This document shows positions 9,901 through 16,942 of a DNA stretch of 24,569 nt, one piece after another. Source of the DNA: JABJJH01 sp047631095 (GTDB lineage: Bacteria; Pseudomonadota; Alphaproteobacteria; UBA8366; GCA-2717185); NCBI GenBank assembly GCA_047631095.1, contig JBLHZD010000021.1, positions 1 to 24,569 of the forward strand. The letters run 5' to 3'. Each line of letters opens with the position of its first letter. Position 1 is the stretch's first letter. The position numbers and the translations under genes are program-made. The notes under the pieces were generated by a model. The model saw nothing but the letters and a program-made list of their open reading frames with translations, did not search any database and had not been told where the DNA came from.

Positions 9901-10525
9901 GGAGCGATGGGTTACCGCGCCGCCGCCGCCGGAACCTTCGCCGCCGCGCCCAATTTCGCCCTCTCGCCCAAGCGGCGACCCGCCACCCGCCCAATCTCCG
10001 CTGAATATTGATGATCAATCCCGGTTTCAGCGTGGCTTACAAGTTCACCGGTTGCTGCAAATGCTCCCGGATCTTCCAAACCCGGACAGACGAGCGGCCA
10101 GTGCGCGTCTTCTGGCGCGCAGCGGACTATCAGCGCACGATCAAAATTTAATCCAGACAGAAGTTTTTAATATACTGGAATCAGGAGCATTTTTGCCTCT
10201 GTTCCAGGAAAACAGTCGGGCTGAAGTGCCGGTTATCGGCACAATTGAAGGCGGGGGCGGACCAGAAATTATATCCGGCCAGGTTGACCGTTTGGTGGTG
10301 CATGGCGACACGGTCATTATCGTCGACTACAAGACAAACCGGCCGCCGCCGCTGCATGAGGAAGATGTTGCGCCGGTATATCTTCGCCAAATGGCGGCGT
10401 ATCGTGCTATACTCCGGCAGATTTGGCCCGGTAAAGATATTGTGTGCGCCCTCTTGTGGACGGACGGACCGCGTATTATGTCACTGGACCAAGGCCTGCT
10501 TGACCGTGTCTCTGACACTTCATAG
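6992..10525 (+). CDS. addA: Double-strand break repair helicase-nuclease AddA
   Basis: UvrD/Rep-type SF1 helicase with a C-terminal RecB-like nuclease, partner of AddB. Motifs in order: Walker A AASAGSGKT (about 36-44), motif Ia LCLTFTKAAA, QTIHSFC, the DEAQD box (D420-E421), VGDAKQSIFSFQRADP (motif III), a motif-IV-like LNWSFRS, VRVITIHGAKGL (motif V) and LLYVAMTRAEDRLYV (motif VI). The nuclease core is GQVDRLV...IIVDYKTN (Asp at about 1112, Lys at about 1114). A proline-rich, low-complexity linker at about 970-1010 joins helicase and nuclease. Length is about 1177 residues, typical. The start at 6992 uses an ATGA overlap with the addB stop and has a purine-rich GGGGA just upstream; the ATG at 6980 is an alternative four codons longer. 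Confidence 0.96.
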   Translation: MSEPSDSDIRPGADLQAAANDAQRQASDPSVSAWVAASAGSGKTKVLTDRVLSLLLDGAPPERILCLTFTKAAAAEMANRINRRLGAWTTLAEPELSWEIAGLRGHGETQEDDVRLVLAARRLLARVLDVPGGLKIQTIHSFCQSLLGRFPIEARLPPHFEAMDERSAAELMATARNSLLLASRDSETLSAALATVTAHIDENLFSVLMSDIASDRRRIEGLRRRHDGIEGAIAATYAFLDTAPDDSEVRLLESASAAEAFDEEELKCAARALLEGTEKSDQPKGVKLSNWLADTIANRVVGFEAYKSIFLTDGGDVRARLITKKPATAEPRAEPALRAEGERLLAVMESRRRIITAHATAALLRLADGLLSAYEREKEIRARLDYDDLILKSLELLSESAGAAWVLFKLDGGIDHILIDEAQDTNPEQWSIVKTIAEEFFAGEGARTSNRTVFAVGDAKQSIFSFQRADPAAFDEMRRHFEQRVTEAQGVMRNVELNWSFRSASAVLAAVDAVFEPEAVRDGVAERPVRHQAVRAGQAGLVEVWPVVEPRERDEAAPWEPPVSRELDDDPASRLAGMLARKIKSWVGREMLESRGRPMRAGDIMVLVRRRNAFVTELVRALKSQGVPVAGVDRMALTEQLAVMDLMALGQFLLAPDDDLTLAVVLKGPFIGLDDDDLFQIAYDRGRESLWRQLARLAGREPRFEAARNWLSGLLSQVDFIPPYELFSQVLFTPNIESETGLQRILSRLGPEAEDPVGEFMNLALQYDHLNAPAMQGFLHWLEAGEATVKRDLDQGERDEVRVITIHGAKGLQAPVVILPDTTTRPTQGPRILWTDDFLLWAPRRAFEDRTCRNARALADQRRDEEYRRLLYVAMTRAEDRLYVCGWKGEKATPADSWYNLALDGLSRIANDAPETDSLNPVSSNADSPDSGAPEPDSELAPLLRYANSQSAPPEKDRSMEAALEPEPSLERWVTAPPPPEPSPPRPISPSRPSGDPPPAQSPLNIDDQSRFQRGLQVHRLLQMLPDLPNPDRRAASARLLARSGLSAHDQNLIQTEVFNILESGAFLPLFQENSRAEVPVIGTIEGGGGPEIISGQVDRLVVHGDTVIIVDYKTNRPPPLHEEDVAPVYLRQMAAYRAILRQIWPGKDIVCALLWTDGPRIMSLDQGLLDRVSDTS

Positions 10526-10528
10526 ACT
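10500..10528 (+). promoter_or_regulatory. Candidate trxA promoter with a palindrome in its spacer
   Basis: TTGACC (10500-10505) and TAGACT (10523-10528) are separated by 17 nt, a good sigma-70-like arrangement inside the 3' end of addA. The spacer contains the perfect inverted repeat GTGTC-TCT-GACAC (10506-10518). Transcription would start near 10535, about 74 nt before trxA. The site overlaps coding sequence, so chance is possible. Confidence 0.35.
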
Positions 10529-10608
10529 CGCGAAAGACGCTAAAATCGTCACTGTGGGCGACGTTGAGGTGGGCCGAACAAATTCAAACACGGGGAAGGT
10601 ATAATAAT

Positions 10609-10929
10609 ATGACCACTGTAAAAGTTTCTGACGACGATTTTGAAACCTCGGTGCTGCAGTCTAGCGAACCTGTTCTGGTGGATTTCTGGGCGGAATGGTG
10701 CGGGCCTTGTAAAATGATTGCGCCTGCATTGGAAGAACTGGCCGCAGATCGCGATGGGAAGTTAACCGTCGCCAAGTTGAATATCGATGACAATCCGCAA
10801 ACACCGGCGAAATACGGCGTCCGTGGCATCCCAACCCTGATCCTGTTTAAGGATGGCCAGGTCGCGGCGACAAAAGTTGGCGCCTTGCCGAAAAGCCAGC
10901 TGGCGCAATGGGTTGATTCGGTCGTTTAA
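10609..10929 (+). CDS. trxA: Thioredoxin 1
   Basis: Small cytosolic dithiol-disulfide reductant of 106 residues, the standard thioredoxin length. The active site is FWAEWCGPCK (Cys31 and Cys34), and the cis-proline is in RGIPTLILF. The ATG at 10609 is chosen because GGGGAAGGT lies 8 nt upstream; an upstream alternative at 10564 would add an unrelated 15-residue extension. It is the last gene of the + strand run and converges on folC with a 38-nt gap. It reduces cytosolic targets such as ribonucleotide reductase and is itself reduced by thioredoxin reductase, which is not in the window. Confidence 0.97.
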   Translation: MTTVKVSDDDFETSVLQSSEPVLVDFWAEWCGPCKMIAPALEELAADRDGKLTVAKLNIDDNPQTPAKYGVRGIPTLILFKDGQVAATKVGALPKSQLAQWVDSVV

Positions 10930-10967
10930 CGCAGAGGCGTCACGACGGCGCCGTCAACCGTTCGGCG

Positions 10968-12275
10968 TCATCCATTTTGGGCGAGAATAGCGCCTGCGAG
11001 GTAAAGCGAACCGCAAAACAGGATTCGCGACGGCGTGTCGATCATTTGAGTAATATTTTGCGCGGCCGCTTCCAGACTGGGAGCGGCCGTCGCTTTTATG
11101 AGGTGCGTCCGTGCGGCGTCGGCCATGTCTTCCGCGGTGGCGGCGGCCGGTTCGCCGGGTATCGTCACCATCTGCGCGGCCTCGATGAGTGACGCCAAAG
11201 GTTTTAGAAACGCTGCGCTGTCCTTGGTGTTCATCATGCCGACGATCAGATAAAGCGGTCGGTCGCGCCACGCTTGCGCCATGACCGCCAGCGCTTCGCC
11301 TGCGGATTGGTTATGCCCGCCATCCAGCCATACCTCGCTGTGGTTGGGCAGTAAGGACACCAAAGGCCCGCCGCGAAGCCGTTGCAGGCGCCCCGGCCAT
11401 TCCACGCGCTGCATGCCCTCGGCGATCGCGGCGTTGGTGATGTTGAAATCCGTCAGGAACTCCGTACAGGCGACGGCGAGGCCGGCGTTATGAATTTGAT
11501 GTGGGCCGGCCAGGGCTGGCGTGGGGAATTCGCGCATTTTGGCGTTAAAGCGCACCCGAATGCTGTCATCGCCGCTTTGTGCGCCCCATTCCTTCCCATG
11601 TTGCGCAAGGGGCGCCCCGACGGTGGTTGCGTATGCCTGAATGACGCGGGCGGCCTCCGGGGGTTGTGCGCCGATAACGGACGGTACGCCCGGTTTTTGG
11701 ATGGCGGCTTTTTCCGCAGCGATGGATGCAATATCGGGTCCCAGAAATTGCGTGTGATCAAGGGAGATCGGCGTAATAACGGTGAGGGCGGGATGGTCGA
11801 CGACATTGGTGGAATCAAACCGCCCCCCCAGGCCTGTTTCCAGCAACAAAATGTCGGCGGGCGTTTCTGCGAAGGCCTGAAAGGCCGCTGCGGTCGTGAT
11901 CTCAAAATAGGTGATCGGGCGGCCATCGTTAATTTTTTCGCAATACCCCAGATGTCGGGTCAGCAAGGTCTCGTCGATGATCTCGCCCGCCAGCCGGATG
12001 CGTTCGTTGAAGCGCACTAGATGGGGCGATGTATAGACGTGAACACGATTTCCCGCCGCTTCAAGAATCGCGCGCAAAAAGGCGATCGTCGATCCCTTGC
12101 CGTTGGTTCCCGCCACATGCACGACCGGTGGTATACGGTCCTGGGGTCGCCCCAACCGCTCGAGAAGCTCCAGGGTTCGACCCAGCGAAAGATCAATTTT
12201 CTTTGGATGAAGCGCCATCAACCGCGTCAGAATCGCATCGCTGCTTTTCGGGTTCACGGTCGGTGTTGAATTCAT
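10968..12275 (-). CDS. folC: Bifunctional folylpolyglutamate synthase/dihydrofolate synthase
   Basis: ATP-dependent ligase of the Mur ligase superfamily that adds glutamate to dihydropteroate and extends the polyglutamate tail of folates. It has 435 residues, as expected. The P-loop is HVAGTNGKGST (about 53-63), followed by the folate-binding signature YTSPHLVRFNERIR. Later features include LLETGLGGRFDSTN, the carbamylated-lysine region SLDHTQFLG...IAAEKAAI, and the C-terminal domain LDGGHNQSAGEAL. The ATG overlaps the accD stop by 4 nt (ATGA), so the two are probably translated in a coupled way. It is the last gene of the trp/accD run. Confidence 0.96.
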   Translation of the reverse strand: MNSTPTVNPKSSDAILTRLMALHPKKIDLSLGRTLELLERLGRPQDRIPPVVHVAGTNGKGSTIAFLRAILEAAGNRVHVYTSPHLVRFNERIRLAGEIIDETLLTRHLGYCEKINDGRPITYFEITTAAAFQAFAETPADILLLETGLGGRFDSTNVVDHPALTVITPISLDHTQFLGPDIASIAAEKAAIQKPGVPSVIGAQPPEAARVIQAYATTVGAPLAQHGKEWGAQSGDDSIRVRFNAKMREFPTPALAGPHQIHNAGLAVACTEFLTDFNITNAAIAEGMQRVEWPGRLQRLRGGPLVSLLPNHSEVWLDGGHNQSAGEALAVMAQAWRDRPLYLIVGMMNTKDSAAFLKPLASLIEAAQMVTIPGEPAAATAEDMADAARTHLIKATAAPSLEAAAQNITQMIDTPSRILFCGSLYLAGAILAQNG

Positions 12276-13192
12276 GGAGAGTCTGGGGACTGATCGGGAA
12301 TCGCGAGAGCAGCGTCATTCTCGCCACCCGTTTGCGCTAATTTAGTGGGATGGCATAGCAAATCGATAATTGTACACAACGTATCGCGAAGCTCCGTGCG
12401 CGGCGTGACCATATCGATCATGCCGTGCTCAAGCAGGTATTCCGCGCGTTGGAAGCCTTCTGGCAGGCTTTCCCGGACCGTTTGTTCGATCACCCGTTGT
12501 CCGGCGAACCCGATCATGGCGTTTGGTTCTGCAATCTGAATGTCGCCCAGCATCGCAAAGCTGGCGGTGACGCCGCCGGTGGTCGGATCGGTCAGGACGA
12601 CGATATAGGGCAATCCGGCCTCTTTGACCTGGCTCACGGCGATTATCGAGCGCGGCATTTGCATGAGCGACAAGACGCCTTCCTGCATCCGGGCGCCGCC
12701 CGACGCTGGAATGGCGATGAGGGGCGCCTTTTCCGCGACGGCCAGTTCGGCGGCCTTTAAAAGCCCTTCGCCAACCGCGCGCCCCATGGATCCGGCCATG
12801 AATTCGAAATTGAAAAGAGCGACGACGGTGGTTTGGCCGCCCATGGCACCGGTCGCGACAATAATAGCCTCGTCTTCATTCGCGCGGCGGCGGGCATCGC
12901 GAAGCCGTTCCGTATAGCGCTTCTGGTCGCGAAATTTGAGCGGGTCGGCGGGGACGCTCGGCAGTTCAATACGGTCGAATTCGCCATTGTCGAAGAGGCT
13001 CTTCAGGCGGGCCTCCACGGGCATGCGCATATGATGATCGCAATGCTGGCAGACGTGTAAATTGCGCTCCAGATCACGATGAAAAATCATCTGGTCGCAT
13101 TTTGGGCATTTTCGCCACAGGTTCTCCGGAACATCGGTTTTCTGGACCAGGGCGCGAAGTTTGGGGCGGACGAAGTTTGTAAGCCAATTCAA
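12272..13192 (-). CDS. accD: Acetyl-CoA carboxylase carboxyltransferase subunit beta
   Basis: Beta subunit of the carboxyltransferase that moves CO2 from carboxybiotin to acetyl-CoA, the committed step of fatty acid synthesis; it works with AccA, not in this window. It has 306 residues. The N-terminal four-cysteine zinc finger is complete (C29, C32, C48, C51: CPKCDQ...CQHCDHH). The crotonase-like core has PASGGARMQEG, DPTTGGVTASFA and GFAGQRVIEQT. The start is a TTG inside a TTGA overlap with the trpA stop. It is supported by the N-terminus NWLTNFVRPK, which matches the family (usually MNW...), and by a GGAG about 12 nt upstream. The TTG start may keep expression low. Confidence 0.96.
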   Translation of the reverse strand: MNWLTNFVRPKLRALVQKTDVPENLWRKCPKCDQMIFHRDLERNLHVCQHCDHHMRMPVEARLKSLFDNGEFDRIELPSVPADPLKFRDQKRYTERLRDARRRANEDEAIIVATGAMGGQTTVVALFNFEFMAGSMGRAVGEGLLKAAELAVAEKAPLIAIPASGGARMQEGVLSLMQMPRSIIAVSQVKEAGLPYIVVLTDPTTGGVTASFAMLGDIQIAEPNAMIGFAGQRVIEQTVRESLPEGFQRAEYLLEHGMIDMVTPRTELRDTLCTIIDLLCHPTKLAQTGGENDAALAIPDQSPDSP

Positions 13193-14037
13193 GAGCTTTG
13201 AACTCCACTCGCCAATTCCCGAACGAAGGAAAGGACCGATTCGACCGTTTGGGCCGTTGCGGCGTTGTCGTCATCCAGAGACTCTGTGATGCGGTTGACG
13301 ATGGCGGATCCGACCACCGCAGCGTCCGCGACCGCGACGGTCTCACGAACCGCCTCGGCGGAATTAATGCCGAACCCGACGGCGATGGGCAAATCGGTGT
13401 GTCTTTTTAGCCGTGCGACAGCGGCGCCAATGTCAGTGGCGGCGGCGGATTTTGTGCCGGTGATGCCGAGTATGGAGACGTAGTAGACGAAACCGCTGGT
13501 GTGGGTCAGGACGGTGGGCAGGCGCGCATCATCGGTGGTTGGCGTCGCCAGCCGAATGAAATTCACACCGGTTTCCAGGGCGGGGATGCACAGTTCTGAA
13601 TCTTCCTCTGGCGGCAGGTCGACGATAATCAGACCATCTGCGCCCGCTTCCTTGAAGTCCTCCAAAAAGCGATCAACGCCAAATTGATAGATCGGATTGT
13701 AGTACCCCATCAGGACGAGCGGCGTATCCGCGTCGGTTTTCCGAAAATCGCGCACCAGATCGAGCGTTTTTCGCAAGGATGCGCCAGCCTTGAGCGCCCG
13801 CAAGGATGCAGCTTGAATCGCGGGGCCGTCGGCCATGGGATCGCTGAAGGGAATGCCGATTTCGATGAGGTCGGCGCCCGCTGCGGGCAGATTGCGCAGA
13901 ATTTCGGCGAACGTGTCGTGATCCGGGTCGCTGGCGGTCAGGAACGTCACCAAGCCCCCGCGACCTTCGGCTTTCAGCGCCGCGAAACGATTGCTAATGC
14001 GCCCGCTATCCGCAGCGACGATTACCGGCGCGTTCAT
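13189..14037 (-). CDS. trpA: Tryptophan synthase alpha chain
   Basis: Cleaves indole-3-glycerol phosphate to indole and glyceraldehyde-3-phosphate, passing indole to TrpB through a tunnel. TIM-barrel protein of about 282 residues. The catalytic pair is present: Glu59 in LIEIGIPFSDP and Asp70 in PMADGPAIQAASLRAL. GLIIVDLPPEE and the phosphate-binding VGFGINS and VVGSAIVN motifs follow. The ATG at 14037 overlaps the trpB stop by 4 nt and is preferred over an upstream start at 14094 inside trpB. Coupling to trpB matches the 1:1 alpha-beta complex. Confidence 0.97.
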   Translation of the reverse strand: MNAPVIVAADSGRISNRFAALKAEGRGGLVTFLTASDPDHDTFAEILRNLPAAGADLIEIGIPFSDPMADGPAIQAASLRALKAGASLRKTLDLVRDFRKTDADTPLVLMGYYNPIYQFGVDRFLEDFKEAGADGLIIVDLPPEEDSELCIPALETGVNFIRLATPTTDDARLPTVLTHTSGFVYYVSILGITGTKSAAATDIGAAVARLKRHTDLPIAVGFGINSAEAVRETVAVADAAVVGSAIVNRITESLDDDNAATAQTVESVLSFVRELASGVQSS

Positions 14038-15245
14038 ATAACCTCTCCCAAGGCTTCGGCGACGGTGAAGATATCCTTGTCGCCCCGACCACACATGTTC
14101 ATGCAGATAATATGGTCTTTCGGAAGATCAGGCGCGATTTTGCCGACATGCGCGAGCGCGTGCGACGGCTCCAGCGCGGGAATAATACCCTCCATCCGGC
14201 AACAGAGTTTAAACGCATCGAGCGCCTCTTTATCGGTCGCGGAGACATATTTGACCCGACCGAGTTCGTGCAGCCAGGAATGCTCCGGGCCAATGCCGGG
14301 ATAGTCGAGCCCCGCCGAGATGGAATGCGCGTCCTGAATTTGACCGTCTTCATTTTGCAGAAGATAAGTACGGTTCCCGTGCAGGACCCCCGGACTCCCG
14401 CCCGTGAGCGACGCTGCGTGTTCGCCGGTGGATATTCCGTGACCGGCCGCTTCGACCCCATGGAGCGCCACAGAATCATCATCAAGAAACGGATGAAACA
14501 GGCCGATGGCGTTTGACCCGCCGCCGATACAAGCGACGAGCGTGTCGGGCAGGCGGCCTTCCGCCTCCATCATCTGTTCTTTGGCCTCATCGCCGATCAC
14601 CGATTGAAAGTTGCGGACCATTTCCGGATAGGGGTGTGGCCCCGCCGCGGTGCCGATCAGGTAATAAGTGGAGTCGACATTGGCGACCCAATCCCGCAAG
14701 GCGTCGTTCATCGCATCCTTCAACGTCGCTGTGCCGCTGGTCACGGGCACAATTTCAGCGCCCAGAAGTTTCATGCGAAAGACGTTGGGTTTCTGCCGCT
14801 CGATATCGGTTGCGCCCATATAGACGACGCAAGGTAGGTCAAAGAGCGCGCAAACCGTGGCGGTCGCGACACCGTGCTGACCGGCGCCGGTCTCCGCGAT
14901 AATGCGCTTTTTGCCCATGCGCTTGGCCAGCAGGATCTGGCCGAGGCAATTATTGATCTTATGCGCGCCCGTATGATTCAACTCGTCGCGCTTGAAGTAA
15001 ATTTTGGCACCGCCGTAATGTTCTGTCAGGCGGGGCGCAAAATACAGCGGACTGGGGCGACCCACATAATGTTTGAACAAATAAGTCAGTTCATCGGCGA
15101 ATTCCGGATCGCTTTTTGCGGTCTCATAGGCCTCTTCGACCGCAAGAATAAGCGGCATCAAGGTTTCCGCGACAAACCGACCGCCGAAAATGCCGAAATG
15201 GCCGTTTTCATCCGGTCCGGACCGATAGGTGTTTACTGGCTTCAT
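14034..15245 (-). CDS. trpB: Tryptophan synthase beta chain
   Basis: PLP enzyme that condenses indole with serine to make tryptophan. It has 403 residues. The PLP lysine is K96 in HTGAHKINN, AETGAGQHG carries the catalytic Glu, and GGGSN (241-245) binds the cofactor phosphate. The N-terminus FGIFGGRFVAETLMP is typical of TrpB1. The ATG is preceded by CGGGGCCCC, a palindromic GC-rich stretch, and overlaps the stop of a 21-codon mini-ORF by ATGA. A 129-nt gap separates it from trpF, the only break in the trp gene run, so separate control of trpBA is possible. Confidence 0.97.
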   Translation of the reverse strand: MKPVNTYRSGPDENGHFGIFGGRFVAETLMPLILAVEEAYETAKSDPEFADELTYLFKHYVGRPSPLYFAPRLTEHYGGAKIYFKRDELNHTGAHKINNCLGQILLAKRMGKKRIIAETGAGQHGVATATVCALFDLPCVVYMGATDIERQKPNVFRMKLLGAEIVPVTSGTATLKDAMNDALRDWVANVDSTYYLIGTAAGPHPYPEMVRNFQSVIGDEAKEQMMEAEGRLPDTLVACIGGGSNAIGLFHPFLDDDSVALHGVEAAGHGISTGEHAASLTGGSPGVLHGNRTYLLQNEDGQIQDAHSISAGLDYPGIGPEHSWLHELGRVKYVSATDKEALDAFKLCCRMEGIIPALEPSHALAHVGKIAPDLPKDHIICMNMCGRGDKDIFTVAEALGEVI

Positions 15246-15307
15246 GGGGGCCCCGCAGCAATGTCACGCCAATTCAACAGGCGCGGTCCTTCATAGCAAA
15301 AGACCAT
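15242..15307 (-). CDS. Possible 21-codon mini-ORF overlapping the trpB start
   Basis: A short frame starting MVFCYEGPRL and ending IAAGPP, with one Trp codon (LLNWRD), lies in the trpF-trpB gap. Its TGA overlaps the trpB ATG as ATGA, the same overlap seen at most real gene joins on this strand. Against it: no ribosome binding site precedes the ATG, and the frame stays open upstream to a TGA near 15354 with no better start. It could be a leader peptide coupling translation into trpB, the remnant of a lost gene, or chance. No family is recognised. Confidence 0.25.
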   Translation of the reverse strand: MVFCYEGPRLLNWRDIAAGPP

Positions 15308-15357
15308 GCGCGAACCAATGCGAAAGAATGGCGTCGCGCCGGAAATTGGCGCTCAAA

Positions 15358-15382
15358 CGCTGTAATGTTTGTGTTTACAGCG
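15358..15382 (-). promoter_or_regulatory. 8-bp inverted repeat spanning the trpF stop codon
   Basis: CGCTGTAA and TTACAGCG form a perfect 8-bp stem around a 9-nt loop, with the TAA stop of trpF in one arm. In the mRNA it is followed by UUUG, too short for a strong intrinsic terminator. It may act as a weak terminator, attenuator or mRNA-end stabiliser between trpF and trpB. Confidence 0.4.
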
Positions 15383-16022
15383 CTGCGACAGTCGCCAGAA
15401 ATTTCGTAATCTTCGCCGGGTTCTTGACGCCGGGCGCATCTTCTACGCCAGAGGACACATCGACGGCGTTGGCGCCAGACTGGGTGATGGCTTGGGCCAC
15501 ATTATCCGCCGTGATTCCACCGGCCAACATCCAGGGGAGCGGCCATTGGCGCGCCGCCATCAGAGACCAGTCGAACCGAATCGCATTGCCGCCCGGCAGC
15601 GCATTTTTCATCGTGGCGGGTGGTTTGGCGTCGAAGAGCAACCAGTCGGCGGTTTCGAGGTACATTTCCGCACGATCAACATCATTGGCCTCTGCGACCG
15701 GTATCACTTTCATGACGGGTAAGCCAAAACGGTCTTTTATCGCCGCGACCCGCTCCGGCGTCTCTGCGCCGTGCAATTGCAGCATGTTTAACGGCGCGTC
15801 GGTCAGAACGGTTTTGATATCGTGATCATTTGCATTAACAAACAGGCCAACGGTGGTGACGGTCGTTTGTGCGGCGCCAATCAGCGCGCGCGCCTGGGTC
15901 GGCGACACCGCGCGGGGGCTGCGGGGGTAGAACACGAAGCCAATATGGCTTGCGCCGCCGGATAGAGCGGCTTCAACCGCGTCAGGAGACGTCAACCCAC
16001 AAATTTTTGCGGTGACGCTCAT
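15375..16022 (-). CDS. trpF: Phosphoribosylanthranilate isomerase
   Basis: Third step after chorismate in tryptophan synthesis: an Amadori rearrangement of phosphoribosylanthranilate to CdRP. Single-domain TIM barrel of 215 residues. The catalytic Cys is in AKICGLTSPD (C8). SHIGFVFYPRSPRAV, the LQLHGAETPE strand and the C-terminal DVSSGVEDAPGVKNPAKI, which holds the general acid Asp, are all present. The start overlaps the pyrF stop by 4 nt (ATGA), placing a tryptophan gene under the same transcript as a pyrimidine gene. Confidence 0.96.
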   Translation of the reverse strand: MSVTAKICGLTSPDAVEAALSGGASHIGFVFYPRSPRAVSPTQARALIGAAQTTVTTVGLFVNANDHDIKTVLTDAPLNMLQLHGAETPERVAAIKDRFGLPVMKVIPVAEANDVDRAEMYLETADWLLFDAKPPATMKNALPGGNAIRFDWSLMAARQWPLPWMLAGGITADNVAQAITQSGANAVDVSSGVEDAPGVKNPAKITKFLATVAAL

Positions 16023-16738
16023 GCGCCGTTGAGCGCTGCGGACATGGCGCGCGCCGCCGCCGCTGGGTCCGGGGCCTTGGTGATGGGGCGTCCAATGACA
16101 AGGTAATCGGCGCCCGCATTGACGGCCTCAAGCGGGCCGCTGGTTCGTTTCTGATCGTTGGCGAGGCTCAGGTTGGGCCGAATGCCGGGGACGATCAGCT
16201 TAAAATCCGGACCGCAGGCGGCGCGCACGCTGGCGGCTTCCTTCGGCGAGCAAACGACGCCGTCGAGCCCGCATTCCTGCGTCAGTTGCGCCAGTCGGAC
16301 GACTTGCTCGGCGGCCGGGACCCTTTGACCCACGGCCGTCAAATCACTCTCATCCAGACTGGTTAAGACCGTCACGGCGATGACGAGGGGTTTCGGGATG
16401 TTTTCGGCGTCCGCGACTTCACGCGCGGCCTCAAGGGCGGCGCGCATCATCGCAGGGCCGCCCGCGGCGTGCACGTTCAGGATTTTGGGTTGTAAATTCA
16501 TGACGGCCCGAACCGCTCCGGCGACGGTGTTGGGGATGTCATGGAATTTCAAATCCAGGAAGATAGGCAGTTTGGCGCGCGCAACCTCGCGCACGCCTGC
16601 CGCGCCATTGGCGCTAAAGAATTCCAACCCGAGCTTTACGCCGCCTACCGCGCCTTTTAACTGCAAGGCGAGACGTTTGGCTTCTTCAACGTCGGTCGTA
16701 TCGAGGGCGGCGAATATCTTGTTCTCTGAATTTGGCAT
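16019..16738 (-). CDS. pyrF: Orotidine 5'-phosphate decarboxylase
   Basis: Last step of UMP synthesis, decarboxylating OMP. It has 239 residues. The diagnostic charged network D-x-K-x-x-D is in FLDLKFHDIPNTV (D62, K64, D67). The first strand FAALDTTD and the C-terminal phosphate-binding IVPGIRP and VIGRPITKAPDP are complete. It is the first gene of a transcript that continues with trpF. A TATAAT element lies about 57 nt upstream of the ATG. The first codons are part of an imperfect 22-nt-period direct repeat that also covers the leader. Confidence 0.96.
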   Translation of the reverse strand: MPNSENKIFAALDTTDVEEAKRLALQLKGAVGGVKLGLEFFSANGAAGVREVARAKLPIFLDLKFHDIPNTVAGAVRAVMNLQPKILNVHAAGGPAMMRAALEAAREVADAENIPKPLVIAVTVLTSLDESDLTAVGQRVPAAEQVVRLAQLTQECGLDGVVCSPKEAASVRAACGPDFKLIVPGIRPNLSLANDQKRTSGPLEAVNAGADYLVIGRPITKAPDPAAAARAMSAALNGA

Positions 16739-16758
16739 GTTTGTTCTCTGATCTTGGC
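16719..16758. repeat. Imperfect direct repeat over the pyrF start codon
   Basis: TTGTTCTCTGA occurs at 16719-16729 and 16741-16751 (period 22). Extending to ...TTGGC gives 16 matches in 18. One copy encodes the first codons of PyrF and the other lies in the leader just upstream of its ATG, so the duplication may have created the present N-terminus. Confidence 0.75.
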
Positions 16759-16794
16759 GCGATTGTCTCGAAATATGCTGGTTGGCTGAATACG

Positions 16795-16825
16795 ATTATA
16801 TCCATACACCCCAAGCGCCGCTTGG
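16795..16825 (-). promoter_or_regulatory. Candidate pyrF-trpF promoter with upstream palindrome
   Basis: A perfect TATAAT (16795-16800, read on the minus strand) lies about 57 nt upstream of the pyrF ATG. No good -35 box is present at 16-18 nt. In its place is the palindrome CCAAGC-GGC-GCTTGG (16811-16825). A consensus -10 with a palindrome over the -35 region suggests a promoter that needs or is blocked by a DNA-binding regulator. This is inference from pattern alone. Confidence 0.45.
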
Positions 16826-16878
16826 AAAAGAGCCTCGCGCCTGCATCGTTTACGGCGTAATGCGCACGTAACCGGAAT

Positions 16879-16898
16879 CAGCCTCTATAGCGAGGCTG
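16879..16898 (-). terminator. Weak hairpin after the LapA-domain gene
   Basis: CAGCCTC and GAGGCTG form a 7-bp stem with a 6-nt loop between the lapA-like gene and the pyrF promoter. No U-run follows on the minus strand, so it is at best a weak terminator or an mRNA 3'-end structure. Confidence 0.3.
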
Positions 16899-16905
16899 CC
16901 TCTTT

Positions 16906-16942
16906 GGCTAGACTGTTGTCGCTGGGGCTAGACTGTTGTCGC
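16906..16942. repeat. 20-bp period tandem duplication over the lapA-like stop codon
   Basis: GGCTAGACTGTTGTCGC occurs at 16906-16922 and 16926-16942. The right copy contains the stop codon (CTA on the plus strand, 16928-16930) and the last codons of the LapA-domain protein; the left copy is noncoding. It resembles the slippage duplication at the histidine kinase stop. Confidence 0.9.

Noticed and set aside
10943..10956. Palindrome GACGGCGCCGTC between trxA and folC as a shared terminator
   Set aside because: Self-complementary with no real loop and no T-run on either strand; convergent genes here have no clear intrinsic terminator.
11382..12020. 212-codon plus-strand frame opposite folC
   Set aside because: Antisense to FolC, whose P-loop and other motifs are intact; no motif in the plus frame.
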